Below are positions 46,376-55,482 of a stretch of DNA of 64,000 nucleotides, piece by piece. The notes below the pieces were generated by a model. That model worked only from the letters and a program-made list of their open reading frames with translations. It had not been told where the DNA came from and did not search any database. A program made the translations under genes and the position numbers. Each line of letters begins with the position of its first letter. Within the stretch, counting starts at the first letter, position 1. Origin of the DNA: Bin25 sp965221765 (GTDB taxonomy: Bacteria > Bacteroidota > Bacteroidia > Flavobacteriales > Flavobacteriaceae); contig OZ244911.1 of NCBI GenBank assembly GCA_965221765.1, positions 124,001 to 188,000 on the forward strand, written 5' to 3'.

Positions 46376-47647
46376 ATGATTTTCAGAGCATGGATTTTTG
46401 GATTTTTATTTTTTGGAATATCGATTTATAATGTGTATTCCAATCAAATAGGCATGTTTAATCATCCAATACCAAGTATAAAATATCAAGATACCATTTT
46501 GCCATCGGGTCCTCCGATGGGTTGGAATAGTTGGAATTATTTTGGAAAACATCGAATCAATCAAGAATTGGTCAAGCAAATTATTGATTCTATTGCAGAT
46601 CAAGGGCTTAAAGAGGCTGGATATGAATATGTTGTTATCGATGGGGGGTGGAGAGATATCAAATTAGGTCCACAGGGCCAGTTGCGAAGCCATCCAGAAA
46701 AATTTCCCGATGGTATCAAAGTATTGGTGGATTATGCTCATTCCAAAGGATTGAAGTTTGGACTGCATACCGTCCCTGGATCGCATGACTGCATCAATGA
46801 TCCAGTGGGAGGATTTGGTAAAGAGGAAATTCATATACAACAGTTGGTTGATTGGGGAATTGACTTTATCAAGCTAGATCTGTGCATTTTAAAAGATGGT
46901 TGGACTGAAGATTTATTAAAAGAAACTTATTTCAGATGGCATCGATTGCTCAATGAAAAATTCGATAAACAGATTGTTTTTAGTATTAGTGGGTATAAAT
47001 TCAGAACATGGAATCCCCAAATAAGTCAGATGTCACGAACCACAGGTGATATCAGTGCTCGAGTTGGGGGGATGTCCGGAACGGATGCTATTTTTGATGG
47101 TAGTATCTCTGAAAATGAGTCTACTTGGAAAGTCTATACCATCATGGAAGTGGCAGAAGAAAACAACAAGTGGTATCATTATGCTGGTAATGGCTATTGG
47201 AATGATCCTGATATGTTGGTCACAGGAGATCATGGAATGAGTTTTGCGGAACAAAAAAGCCATTTTGCTTTATGGTGCATTATGTCTTCACCATTAATCT
47301 TGGGGAATAATCCATTGAACATAAGTCAAGAAGAAAGAAAAATCATATTAAATCAAACAGCTATTCGAATCAATCAAGACCCAACCCAGCAAGGCAGAAG
47401 AGTATTACAAGAAGGATCGTCAGAAGTATGGGTAAAAAAATTACGTGATGGCCATGTAGCCGTCTTATTATTGAATCGTTCTAAAGTCGATGAAAAGTTC
47501 ATCAAAATCGATTTAGAATCATTAGGAATTGATAGAACGGTCGATGTTATTGATGTGTATGAAAATAAAATTCTTGATCAAGCCAATGAATCGATTTCGT
47601 ATACAATTAAACCACAATCTAGTTTATTTTTGTTAATTGAACACTAA
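46376..47647 (+). CDS. GH27 alpha-galactosidase
   Basis: From the ATG at 46376 (13 bp after the GH42 stop) the protein has 423 residues with a signal peptide (AWIFGFLFFGISIYNVYSNQ). The GH27 barrel has PPMGWNSWNYFGKHRINQE, YEYVVIDGGWRD, the nucleophile in FIKLDLCILKDGW, and GYWNDPDMLVTGDHGMSFAEQ with the acid/base Asp followed by SHFALWCIMSSPLILGNN. A short beta domain ends the protein. GH27 members release alpha-galactose; some hydrolyse beta-L-arabinopyranose. It is exported, so the product galactose arises in the periplasm. Confidence 0.92.
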   Translation: MIFRAWIFGFLFFGISIYNVYSNQIGMFNHPIPSIKYQDTILPSGPPMGWNSWNYFGKHRINQELVKQIIDSIADQGLKEAGYEYVVIDGGWRDIKLGPQGQLRSHPEKFPDGIKVLVDYAHSKGLKFGLHTVPGSHDCINDPVGGFGKEEIHIQQLVDWGIDFIKLDLCILKDGWTEDLLKETYFRWHRLLNEKFDKQIVFSISGYKFRTWNPQISQMSRTTGDISARVGGMSGTDAIFDGSISENESTWKVYTIMEVAEENNKWYHYAGNGYWNDPDMLVTGDHGMSFAEQKSHFALWCIMSSPLILGNNPLNISQEERKIILNQTAIRINQDPTQQGRRVLQEGSSEVWVKKLRDGHVAVLLLNRSKVDEKFIKIDLESLGIDRTVDVIDVYENKILDQANESISYTIKPQSSLFLLIEH

Positions 47648-47650
47648 AAT

Positions 47651-49354
47651 ATGAGATTATCAACATTGTTATGGCATCGACCGTTGGCGATGATTGCTTT
47701 TTTGTCCATTGGCTTACAGTCTCATGGACAAGACCAATCAGAAAAGTATGAACTAAATTATTTAAATGCTAGAAAAGGCATCGGATCTTTTGATCAGAAA
47801 GTTGATTTAAAAGATAGGCCGGATATTTATGTCATTACGGTTGATATGCTATCTCCAGATGTTTACTTACCTTCTCGAGAACTTAAAAAGCATATCAATA
47901 CGCCTCATTTAGATCAGTTGGCTGAATCAGGAACTGTTTTTAGTAAAGCATTTAGTACTTCTCCGCTCTGTGGTCCTTCGAGGGCAACCATTTTGACGGG
48001 AAGACATCAATCGTATTTGACCAATGGGGATCGAGCCCCTCTTGGAATGAAACGCAACCTTAGTGAACAAGACATTATTTTTCCAGAATACCTAAAAAAA
48101 TCGGGTTATGAATTAAAGCATATTGGGAAGTGGCATGTAGGGGCTGAAAAATTTGCGCAAACATTTGGTGAAAGTCAACATGGGTGGGATCGATGGGCGC
48201 CCCCGCTTGAAGATGATGAATTGTATGTTTCTTATCTAAACGATAAAAGTATAAAACCACAGAAATATTCCAAAGAAATTTTTGGAATGCAGCATGATCG
48301 TCAAACCAAAGGCAATTCCTTGGGTGGTTGGATTGTTCAGCAAGATAATCAGCCATTTCCATTAGAAGCTCATTATTCTGTTTTTTTAGCAGAATTGGCA
48401 AAACAAAGACTTGATAATTTTAAACGTAATGATCCTAAGAAACCGGTTTTTTTACAACTAGAATTTTTTGATCCACATCAACCATATTCTATTCCTGCCG
48501 GTTTTGAAGAACGTTATGAAACGCTTAAAAAAGTGGTTGAGTTACCTGCAAGTTATCAAAGAGTTATTGATTCAGATTTCTCACAACTAGACGGAGAAGA
48601 TAAGATTTATGGGTTATATCGTCAATATTGGGGTTTATATGATCAAGAAATGCTCAAGGACTATATTATCGGTCATTTGCTACAAATGGAAGTAGTAGAT
48701 AAGGCTGTAGGAGTGTTTTTTGAGTATTTAAAAGAAAAGGGATTATGGGAAAATTCAGTCATTATTTTTTATGCAGACCATGGCGACATGAACGGTCGAA
48801 TGGGCATGGCTGATAAGGGGGTATATTTTCAACCGGATATCTTTCGGCTCCCAATTTATATCAAAGAACCTCGCAACAGTAATCAAGTAAAGGTTGTCGA
48901 CTCTCCAGTTTCTACTTTGGATATCGGGCCTACGATATTGGACTATGCTGGGATCAAAACTCCTCAACACATGGAAGGAGAAAGTTTAGTTCCCGTGGTA
49001 AAAGGGTCTCAACGTTCAAAACTACATCATGTATTTCAAACGGGTTGGCATGTGGGTGTTAACTATGGATTTGGTTATCAATTTCAGGTAGATGAGACAC
49101 ATTGGTTTTATGGTTATAATCTATCGACGGGAACACAAGAAATTTATAATATCGATGCCGATACTCAAATCAATCACTTTTATGATGCGGATAAAGAAGA
49201 ATTAAGAAAATATATCATCAATGAAGTAGCAAAGATTTTGCAGGCAGATAATCGATGGCTTGGTTACTGGGCTAGTTTTAGACTTCATAATGCGAGTTAT
49301 TTGCCCATTGCAACCGATGATATGCAAATGTTCAAACCCAAGAAACTAAACTAA
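47651..49354 (+). CDS. Secreted S1-family sulfatase
   Basis: The 567-residue protein has a signal peptide (to about residue 26) and the alkaline-phosphatase-type sulfatase fold. The active-site motif is SPLCGPSRATILTG with Cys107, which must be oxidised to formylglycine by a maturase not found in this window. Metal-binding residues appear in VITVDMLSPD and YADHGDMNGRMG; substrate-side residues are in HIGKWHVG. It starts 3 bp after GH27. The presence of a sulfatase suggests the target glycan is sulfated, as in marine polysaccharides. Confidence 0.92.
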   Translation: MRLSTLLWHRPLAMIAFLSIGLQSHGQDQSEKYELNYLNARKGIGSFDQKVDLKDRPDIYVITVDMLSPDVYLPSRELKKHINTPHLDQLAESGTVFSKAFSTSPLCGPSRATILTGRHQSYLTNGDRAPLGMKRNLSEQDIIFPEYLKKSGYELKHIGKWHVGAEKFAQTFGESQHGWDRWAPPLEDDELYVSYLNDKSIKPQKYSKEIFGMQHDRQTKGNSLGGWIVQQDNQPFPLEAHYSVFLAELAKQRLDNFKRNDPKKPVFLQLEFFDPHQPYSIPAGFEERYETLKKVVELPASYQRVIDSDFSQLDGEDKIYGLYRQYWGLYDQEMLKDYIIGHLLQMEVVDKAVGVFFEYLKEKGLWENSVIIFYADHGDMNGRMGMADKGVYFQPDIFRLPIYIKEPRNSNQVKVVDSPVSTLDIGPTILDYAGIKTPQHMEGESLVPVVKGSQRSKLHHVFQTGWHVGVNYGFGYQFQVDETHWFYGYNLSTGTQEIYNIDADTQINHFYDADKEELRKYIINEVAKILQADNRWLGYWASFRLHNASYLPIATDDMQMFKPKKLN

Positions 49355-49466
49355 AAAGGATTAATACTTATCTAGTATTTATCATTTCAAGTTTTAATTA
49401 TTCAACCCATTAATACAGCCAAGAAAAACAATAGAAATCGGCTTTTATAAAATCCGCTATTACTAG

Positions 49467-50888
49467 TTGACCATTAAAAAAGTGAATGATAAGCCAAGAG
49501 AAAAGGGGAGCTTGTTTTACTTTGTACTGATCTGCATTATTACTGCTTTTGGGGGATTCTTGTTTGGGTTTGATACGGCAGTAATTTCTGGAGCGATAAG
49601 TCCTTTGACCGATTATTTTCATTTAGAAAACAAACCCGTCCTTTTGGGTTGGGTGGTCAGTTCTGTTTTATTGGGAAGTGTCATAGGAGCGGCTTGTTCG
49701 GGTATTGCTGACCACATAGGACGAAAAAAAACATTAATTATTGCTGCCACTTTATTTACGCTTTCAGCTTTGGGATCTGCGATGGCTGAAACGCTTTGGA
49801 TGTTTATCAGTTTCCGATTGATTGGTGGATTGGGTGTAGGGATAGCTGCTATGGTAGTCCCACTGTATATTTCTGAAATTTCTCCACCTAAAATCAGGGG
49901 GAGAATGGTTGCGATGTATCAATTATCAATCACTTTTGGCGTGCTAGTGGCTTATTTCAGTAATGAATTTTTTAGATTGATAGCAGAAGGATTTATAGCT
50001 AACCAAAATTCATCCGCATTGATGGCATGGTTAATGGGGGATATTTGGCGATTAATGTTAGGTTCAGAATTCATTCCAGCAGTGGCTTTTTTGATCTTAC
50101 TTTTTCTTATTCCTTTGAGTCCAAGGTATGCCCTTTCTATTGGTCACAAAAATAAAGCCCTTTCTATTTTATCTCGTATCAATGGACAGGCGTCTGCTGT
50201 CCAAGAGATTCAAGAGATTAATGCATCATTGAAACTAGAAAAAGGAACTTTTTTTCAATTATTTCAAGCTGAATTGAGAAAGCCCACGTTGATTGCATTA
50301 TTCTTGGCGATAATTTCTCAATTAAGTGGTATTGACATCATATTGCATTATGGGCCATTAATTTTAGAGCGAGGAGGTCTTACTTTTGGGGAATCGCTCT
50401 ACGGACAAATCATTTTTGGAATTGTTTTAGTGGTTTTTACGATAGTCGCCATGTGGAAAGTAGATCGGATTGGTAGAAGGAAATTATTACTGATTGGTAA
50501 TTTTGGGGTTGTCATTTCTCTACTAGTCATTGGATTTTTATTTCATTTAAATCAAAATGTAGAAACTTCGCTCATTATTGCTATTTCCTTTTTTATTGCC
50601 AGTTTTTCTTTTTCTTTAGGCCCTATTCCTTGGATTATCATGTCAGAAATTTTCCCAACCAAAATTAGAGGGCGAGCCATGGCGCTAGGGACCCTTGCCT
50701 TATTTGGCTCTAATTGGTTTGTGGCTCAAATGTTTCCATGGGTATCACAAGTTCTTGGTGAAAATGGTACCTTTTGGTTACTTGCTGGGTTATCCATGTT
50801 AACATTTCCTTTCATCGTAAAAGTTTTGCCTGAGACCAAAGGAAAAACATTAGAAGAAATAGAGAGCCATTGGCGAAGTCGGGGATGA
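49467..50888 (+). CDS. MFS sugar transporter (sugar porter family)
   Basis: The 473-residue inner-membrane protein has 12 predicted helices and the sugar-porter signatures: FGFDTAVISGAI in helix 1, ADHIGRKKTLI, GVGIAAMVVPLYISEISPPKIRGR, DRIGRRKLLLI, and the C-terminal PETKGKTLEEIE. It resembles XylE/GalP-type proton symporters. There is no in-frame ATG near the start: TTG at 49467 or GTG at 49482 must serve. It is last in the polysaccharide locus, 112 bp after the sulfatase, and would import the released monosaccharide. Confidence 0.92.
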   Translation: MTIKKVNDKPREKGSLFYFVLICIITAFGGFLFGFDTAVISGAISPLTDYFHLENKPVLLGWVVSSVLLGSVIGAACSGIADHIGRKKTLIIAATLFTLSALGSAMAETLWMFISFRLIGGLGVGIAAMVVPLYISEISPPKIRGRMVAMYQLSITFGVLVAYFSNEFFRLIAEGFIANQNSSALMAWLMGDIWRLMLGSEFIPAVAFLILLFLIPLSPRYALSIGHKNKALSILSRINGQASAVQEIQEINASLKLEKGTFFQLFQAELRKPTLIALFLAIISQLSGIDIILHYGPLILERGGLTFGESLYGQIIFGIVLVVFTIVAMWKVDRIGRRKLLLIGNFGVVISLLVIGFLFHLNQNVETSLIIAISFFIASFSFSLGPIPWIIMSEIFPTKIRGRAMALGTLALFGSNWFVAQMFPWVSQVLGENGTFWLLAGLSMLTFPFIVKVLPETKGKTLEEIESHWRSRG

Positions 50889-51003
50889 ATTAACTTATCA
50901 TACTATCTAGTAGAACTTGGCGAATACCTGGTTTTAAATATTATACTGCATAATTACTAGAAAAACAACTAAGAAATGAGGTGATGTTCGTTCTTTAAAA
51001 ATT

Positions 51004-51710
51004 TGGGAATTATATCCCCTCGTAACCACTAGTTAAAATAAATTTGGAAAAGTGGTTATTATTTCGTACACCCGTGGTATGATTCAAATCAAACAATATG
51101 GCAGGAAAAGATTTTAGAAAAAGACCATCACTAGTACAAATAGCCAATAAATTCAACACGGAAGAAAAAGCGAGTAAGTGGTTGGAAAACAAACGATGGC
51201 CCAAAGGCAAAGTCGGGTGTCCTTATTGTGGGAGTAGCGAAGACACTGTTGCTTTAAAGCACCCGACACAAACGCATCGATGCAAGGAATGTCGTCGATC
51301 GAAAAAGACCAATCAATCTAATGTGAAGACCAATACGATCATGGAACATAGCAATATATCATGCAAATTATGGGTCATTGGCATCTATTTATACTTCGCC
51401 AATATCAAGAGTATTTCTTCGATGAAATTACATTGAGAATCACGTAGAAATCAGCCTGATTTTTACTCCATCGATTAAGACAAGCTAGTAGTGATTTAAT
51501 CAGTAAAAAGTTTGAAGGCACAGTCGAAGTGGGTGAAATGTATCTTAGGGGGAAAAAGAAAGAATATGAGCAATTCCAAACGTGCCGAACTCAAAGATAT
51601 GGGACGTGGAGCAGTCGGAAAAACAGCTATTTCTAGGATTAAAAATAGAAACACCAATCAAGTTCACTAGGGGTTTCTAATTTGAATTCAATTTTGGGGG
51701 ATTATATACT
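51004..51710 (+). mobile_element. Decayed IS1595-family element
   Basis: The relic transposase lies between GGGAATTATATCCCCT (51005-51020) on the left and GGGGGATTATATA (51696-51708) on the right, which are imperfect inverted copies and the likely element ends. Length is about 0.7 kb against about 1 kb for an intact element, so internal DNA is missing. Confidence 0.5.
51098..51670 (+). pseudogene. IS1595-family transposase, broken
   Basis: The first 112 codons hold the zinc ribbon (CPYCGSSED and CKECRR) and the start of the core, then a stop at 51434-51436. In other frames further on come FEGTVEVGEMYLRGKKK (normally VEVDETYIGGKEK, so the first catalytic Asp is changed to Gly), KRAELKDMGRGAVGKTAI and IKNRNTNQV. 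At least one frameshift and two stops. Not functional, and clearly different in sequence from the intact copy at 6.5 kb. Confidence 0.8.
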
Positions 51711-51831
51711 AAAAATGATTTTTAGTAAAAAGTGAGTGATGTCTTTTCTTATTGTAACTTTGCCAATAAGAACAATTTTAGTTTAGGACATCGTATTTGA
51801 AACAACATTATCAATCATTTTAAACCTTTAA

Positions 51832-52362
51832 ATGATGAGTGCCATCATCAAACAATATCCGCCTTACACGGCAGCTCATATTGCCAACTTTATTCTTTTT
51901 TATGGAAAAAAAGATGGATTTCCAATTGATAATTTAAAGCTTCAAAAATTAACCTATATCTTTTTTGGTTGGATGAGTGCATTCATTCCAAAATACCCTT
52001 TGTATTTAGACCCTATTTATGCTTGGAAATTCGGGCCTGTTATCAAATCTTTATACAACCAGTACAAGCACTATTATAAAGACCCTATAAAATATGATGA
52101 CTATGCATGGATTGATATACAATTTAGACACTTATTTGATAACGACAAAGCAGAAATAAATATAATGAACAAGGAAATTTATGAAATCTTAAAACTTCTT
52201 TGGGATAAATATAAATCAGCTTCTTCTGGATATTTAGTTGATATAACGCATGAAAAAGGAGGCCCATGGGATAGAACATACGATGGAACTATCGATAAGG
52301 TTATTCCCTTAAGAATCATCCAAAATTATTATCAAGGGGTTATTGAACAAATAGGAAAGTAA
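51832..52362 (+). CDS. Panacea-domain (SocA-like, DUF4065) protein
   Basis: The 176-residue protein has the Panacea domain: ANFILFYGKKDGFPIDNLKL, KLTYIFFGWMSAFI, and WKFGPVIKSLYNQYKHY, the conserved W-x-x-GPV motif. In known PanAT toxin-antitoxin systems this domain neutralises very different toxins, including small membrane proteins. The next gene, 13 bp later on the same strand, encodes a two-helix membrane protein. I therefore suggest an antitoxin role. The starts at 51832 and 51835 are both ATG; the first is used here. Confidence 0.8.
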   Translation: MMSAIIKQYPPYTAAHIANFILFYGKKDGFPIDNLKLQKLTYIFFGWMSAFIPKYPLYLDPIYAWKFGPVIKSLYNQYKHYYKDPIKYDDYAWIDIQFRHLFDNDKAEINIMNKEIYEILKLLWDKYKSASSGYLVDITHEKGGPWDRTYDGTIDKVIPLRIIQNYYQGVIEQIGK

Positions 52363-52375
52363 GGTTTTATTGAGC

Positions 52376-52804
52376 ATGGATCAAAAGGAACCATCTCTTA
52401 TAGATAAAGTAAAAGGCGTCTTAGACAGTATCCTTGACGATTCTTCATTCAAATCAGAAAATGAAAGTAATCAAAGTAAATATTATCATGATTTTCAAGA
52501 ACAAAAATTAAAACATCGAAATGAAGAATTTGAAATTTATAAATTAGAGAGAAAACGTAGGATAGAACTTCAAGAAACGTTTTCAAAATGGGCAAAGCGG
52601 GTAACGACTATATCATTAGTTTTTATTGGAATTTGCATTTTAACGACAGGTATATGGAATATCATTTGCAATAAGGATTTTCTTCCTAACTATGTACTTT
52701 TAGGTATGTTGGGGGCTACTGTAGGTTCTGCTATTTCTGTTTCACTTTTTATTATCAAAAGTCTATTCCCAACTAATCCCTTAAAGGATTTGAAATCACA
52801 ATAA
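52376..52804 (+). CDS. Two-helix membrane protein, possible Panacea-linked toxin
   Basis: From ATG 52376 the protein has 142 residues. A charged, helical N-terminal part (about 1-70, with KYYHDFQEQKLKHRNEEFEI and further coiled-coil-like sequence) is followed by two transmembrane helices (about 75-95 and 106-126) and a short tail. I know no family. The order antitoxin then putative toxin, with 13 bp between the genes, fits a Panacea toxin-antitoxin pair whose toxin acts on the membrane. It could instead be an unrelated neighbour. Confidence 0.6.
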   Translation: MDQKEPSLIDKVKGVLDSILDDSSFKSENESNQSKYYHDFQEQKLKHRNEEFEIYKLERKRRIELQETFSKWAKRVTTISLVFIGICILTTGIWNIICNKDFLPNYVLLGMLGATVGSAISVSLFIIKSLFPTNPLKDLKSQ

Positions 52805-52950
52805 GTTTTTTAGTAGATTGCATGCCATAGTGTAAAAATCGTTTTGATTTAAATTTTGTTTGTTTTTTTTTTAACGAAATAAACTGATTCAACTGCATTG
52901 GTTCCCAATCAAAAAAATAATGAATAAATGTTTTCTAATTTGGGCACTCT

Positions 52951-52966
52951 AGGTATATAATCCCCA
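52951..52966 (+). repeat. Direct repeat copy 1, solo IS1595-type end
   Basis: AGGTATATAATCCCCA, identical to the copy at 53023-53038, 72 bp away. It also matches the right end of the decayed IS1595 element at 51.7 kb in reverse orientation (about 13 of 16 bases). Confidence 0.7.
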
Positions 52967-53022
52967 TATTAAAGGCAAGGAAATAGCGTATTTGCTATAT
53001 CTCAGATACTAAATGGTTATGA

Positions 53023-53038
53023 AGGTATATAATCCCCA
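53023..53038 (+). repeat. Direct repeat copy 2, solo IS1595-type end
   Basis: Second identical copy of AGGTATATAATCCCCA. Both copies point the same way, so they do not bound a simple mobile unit. Confidence 0.7.
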
Positions 53039-53213
53039 AAATTTTATTTCAACAAATAGAAGTTTTGGCTTTGTTCAATCAAATTATTGTAGTATTTCTT
53101 GCTCTTTGGATTGATCGTCAAAGTCATATGATTTTTGGATCAATACATGATTTACTTTAGAACATAGTCTGCTAAGTTCTTTGTTGAAAGTTGTGGGCAC
53201 TACAAAACATCAT

Positions 53214-54299
53214 TTATTCTTTTGAAAGCGATTCATGATAATCCACTAGATAAGCCACTATTTGGCTATAGGTTTCAATTCCATCTTTTTGTCCTTGTGC
53301 TTTGAGATATTGATCATAGGCTTTTTCAAAATACTTTTCAAAAGGATTTTGATATCTCTTCCAAAATTGCAAGATTTCTGAGATGTTTTTTTTAATTCCA
53401 GGATTGATTTGATGGTATAGTTCGCGAGCCAATTGAGGTTTGTTAATATAGTATTCTCCAATGGTGTACCGAAGCCCCATGAGATATCCAGCATATTGAA
53501 TATAATGATTGGTATGTTGGGTAGTTGCTTTGAAGGACAAAAAATTGGCTTCATTTTCAGGTGCAATCCCCATTTGATGACTCATTTCATGAGCTGCCGT
53601 AGTAATATAACTTAATGCAGGCATTCTCTTATTGACTTGTGATTCGAGGGTAATAGGATTCAAATATCCAGCAAATCCCATATAACTCAAAACCAAACTC
53701 CAAAAAGAAGGTTTTATATAAAGTCGATGATAAAAGAATGTTGGAAAATAATTTTCAAAATAAAAACTTTTTGAAGTTTTTAATAAGTCATTAATTTCCT
53801 TTTGAGAATAATCAACGGTAATAGGGAGGCTATCATTAAGCGTTAAAGTAGAATGTAAGGCATTGATTTTAGTAATAATGGTTTTTGTGGTAGCGGCTAA
53901 TTCTTCACTGGTATATGTTAAATCGTATCCTAATTTTTGATTCAATGGAACGCGATGATAATTCAATCCCCAAGTGATATGAAATAAAATATAGAGGCCG
54001 CATAAAAATGTGAACAAATGGATGAGGAGGAGTAAAATCCGATGCTTTTTTAATAGCACAAGGCCCTTATAAATGACTAGCGGAATAATCACTATAATTG
54101 CAAGAATCAAAAAATCACCAATCGAAAGATTGATGCGACCCAAAACAGAACTAGATAGATAAAATAACTTAGGATAGAAAGTTTGACTATAATATTGCTC
54201 AATCAGAAGGGGATACCGCTTCAAGAAATGAATCAATATCACACCAATCAAAAGCATTAATAATAAAAGCCACCGATTGTGATTGATTTTAAAGATCAC
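53214..54299 (-). CDS. DUF3810 membrane protein with metallopeptidase motif
   Basis: The 361-residue protein has three N-terminal membrane helices (about 10-25, 60-78 and 88-110). The C-terminal part carries AAHEMSHQMGIAPENEANFL, an HExxH zinc site with a downstream Glu (ENEAN) as in membrane gluzincins. The family is DUF3810, common in Bacteroidota, with unknown substrate. No in-frame ATG is available at the 5' end, so a GTG at 54299 is the probable start. It is last of four same-strand genes from nrnA, with 60 bp from the PPIase gene. Confidence 0.85.
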   Translation of the reverse strand: MIFKINHNRWLLLLMLLIGVILIHFLKRYPLLIEQYYSQTFYPKLFYLSSSVLGRINLSIGDFLILAIIVIIPLVIYKGLVLLKKHRILLLLIHLFTFLCGLYILFHITWGLNYHRVPLNQKLGYDLTYTSEELAATTKTIITKINALHSTLTLNDSLPITVDYSQKEINDLLKTSKSFYFENYFPTFFYHRLYIKPSFWSLVLSYMGFAGYLNPITLESQVNKRMPALSYITTAAHEMSHQMGIAPENEANFLSFKATTQHTNHYIQYAGYLMGLRYTIGEYYINKPQLARELYHQINPGIKKNISEILQFWKRYQNPFEKYFEKAYDQYLKAQGQKDGIETYSQIVAYLVDYHESLSKE

Positions 54300-54359
54300 G
54301 ATGGAGATACCAATAGTGTAATAGCCTAATCTATTACAAGATTTAAAGGAATTAAATTG

Positions 54360-55469
54360 TTATCGGATGCGAACTTCAAAAATAAGATCAGTTTTTGGAG
54401 GGACCACCGGTGGACTGCCATCTTCTCCATACCCAATTTGCCATGGTATAAACAGAATGCCATTATCTCCTACATTCATTTGTGTTACTCCAGCACGAAA
54501 CCCTTCGATAAATCCACTTTGCAATAGGCCTTGATCGACCGTCATAGGGCCATAGGAGTCTTCGGGATATTGATTTAATTCTTGGAGTAAATTTTTTTCA
54601 GCAATTTCAAAAATTGAAGTGGCCAATAATTCCCCTTCGGTTGTATAAAGGGCATAATCGATATAAAGAACATCTTGATGATTGACTGAATTTTCAGAAC
54701 CGGATTTAGTAACAATATAGCGTACGCCTTCAGGGGTTTCTTTTGTTTGTCCCATTAAATTTTTGAAATAAGCTAAATTCTCTGCATTAATGGATTTTCT
54801 TTTTTCAGCGATTTCTTTTTCTTTTTTTTCTTTTAACTCTTGTGCTATTCGTTCTTCTTCTTCGTGTTTTTCGAGATGTTTTCTCAATATCTCATCAGCA
54901 TTAAAATGCTTGGCATTTTTTCCATTGCGAATGATTTCAACAGAAAGTATGGTATCTCTTTGTTGAATCGTATCGACGATGCTTTGTCCTTCGATGACAT
55001 AACCAAAAACAGAATGTAGACTATCCAAATGGGGTGTGGCTCTGTGAGTGATAAAAAATTGACTACCATTGGTATTGGGGCCACTATTGGCCATCGATAA
55101 AATGCCAGGCCTATCATGAAGTAAAGATTCATGAAATTCATCCCCGAAATGATAACCAGGGCCTCCTTGCCCTGTCCCCGTAGGATCTCCACCTTGAATC
55201 ACAAAATCTGGGACTACTCTATGAAATATCAAACCATCATAATACTTTTTACCTCTGAATTCTTGGTCAACAATTGTATTTGTTCCTTCAGCTAGTGAAA
55301 CAAAGTTTGCCACAGTAACTGGAGCTAATTCAAAATATAAATCCAAAAGGATGGGCCCCTTATTGGTATCTATTTTAGCAAAAAGACCTTTTTGTTGATC
55401 CGATTGAGGTTCATTACAAGACATGGTGGTTAGCAAAAGAATAAAGGAAAAGATAATTATATCACGCAT
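54360..55469 (-). CDS. Lipoprotein cyclophilin-FKBP fusion (peptidyl-prolyl isomerase)
   Basis: The 369-residue protein has a lipobox (LLTTMSCNE, Cys about 18). Residues about 30-180 form a cyclophilin domain: FHRVVPDFVIQGGDPTGTGQ, NTNGSQFFI and LDSLHSVFGYV are diagnostic. A charged helical linker (HEEEERIAQELKEKKEKEIA) of about 50 residues follows. Residues about 240-369 form an FKBP-type domain with GFRAGVTQMNVGDNGILFIP and GYGEDGSP. It is therefore two PPIase types in one exported protein. It lies 13 bp after gldI. Confidence 0.9.
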   Translation of the reverse strand: MRDIIIFSFILLLTTMSCNEPQSDQQKGLFAKIDTNKGPILLDLYFELAPVTVANFVSLAEGTNTIVDQEFRGKKYYDGLIFHRVVPDFVIQGGDPTGTGQGGPGYHFGDEFHESLLHDRPGILSMANSGPNTNGSQFFITHRATPHLDSLHSVFGYVIEGQSIVDTIQQRDTILSVEIIRNGKNAKHFNADEILRKHLEKHEEEERIAQELKEKKEKEIAEKRKSINAENLAYFKNLMGQTKETPEGVRYIVTKSGSENSVNHQDVLYIDYALYTTEGELLATSIFEIAEKNLLQELNQYPEDSYGPMTVDQGLLQSGFIEGFRAGVTQMNVGDNGILFIPWQIGYGEDGSPPVVPPKTDLIFEVRIR

Positions 55470-55482
55470 GGTTCAAAAATAA

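Larger units (their letters stand above)
52805..53213. other. Intergenic region with solo IS-end repeats
   Basis: About 400 bp between the TM protein gene and the DUF3810 gene, which point toward each other. It holds two direct copies of a 16-bp sequence (see repeat entries). The remainder, 53039-53213, shows no gene, terminator or motif I recognise. Confidence 0.5.

Noticed and set aside
52951..53038. CRISPR-like array or iterons
   Set aside because: Only two copies, 16 bp long, and matching an IS end; no Cas genes, no replication gene.
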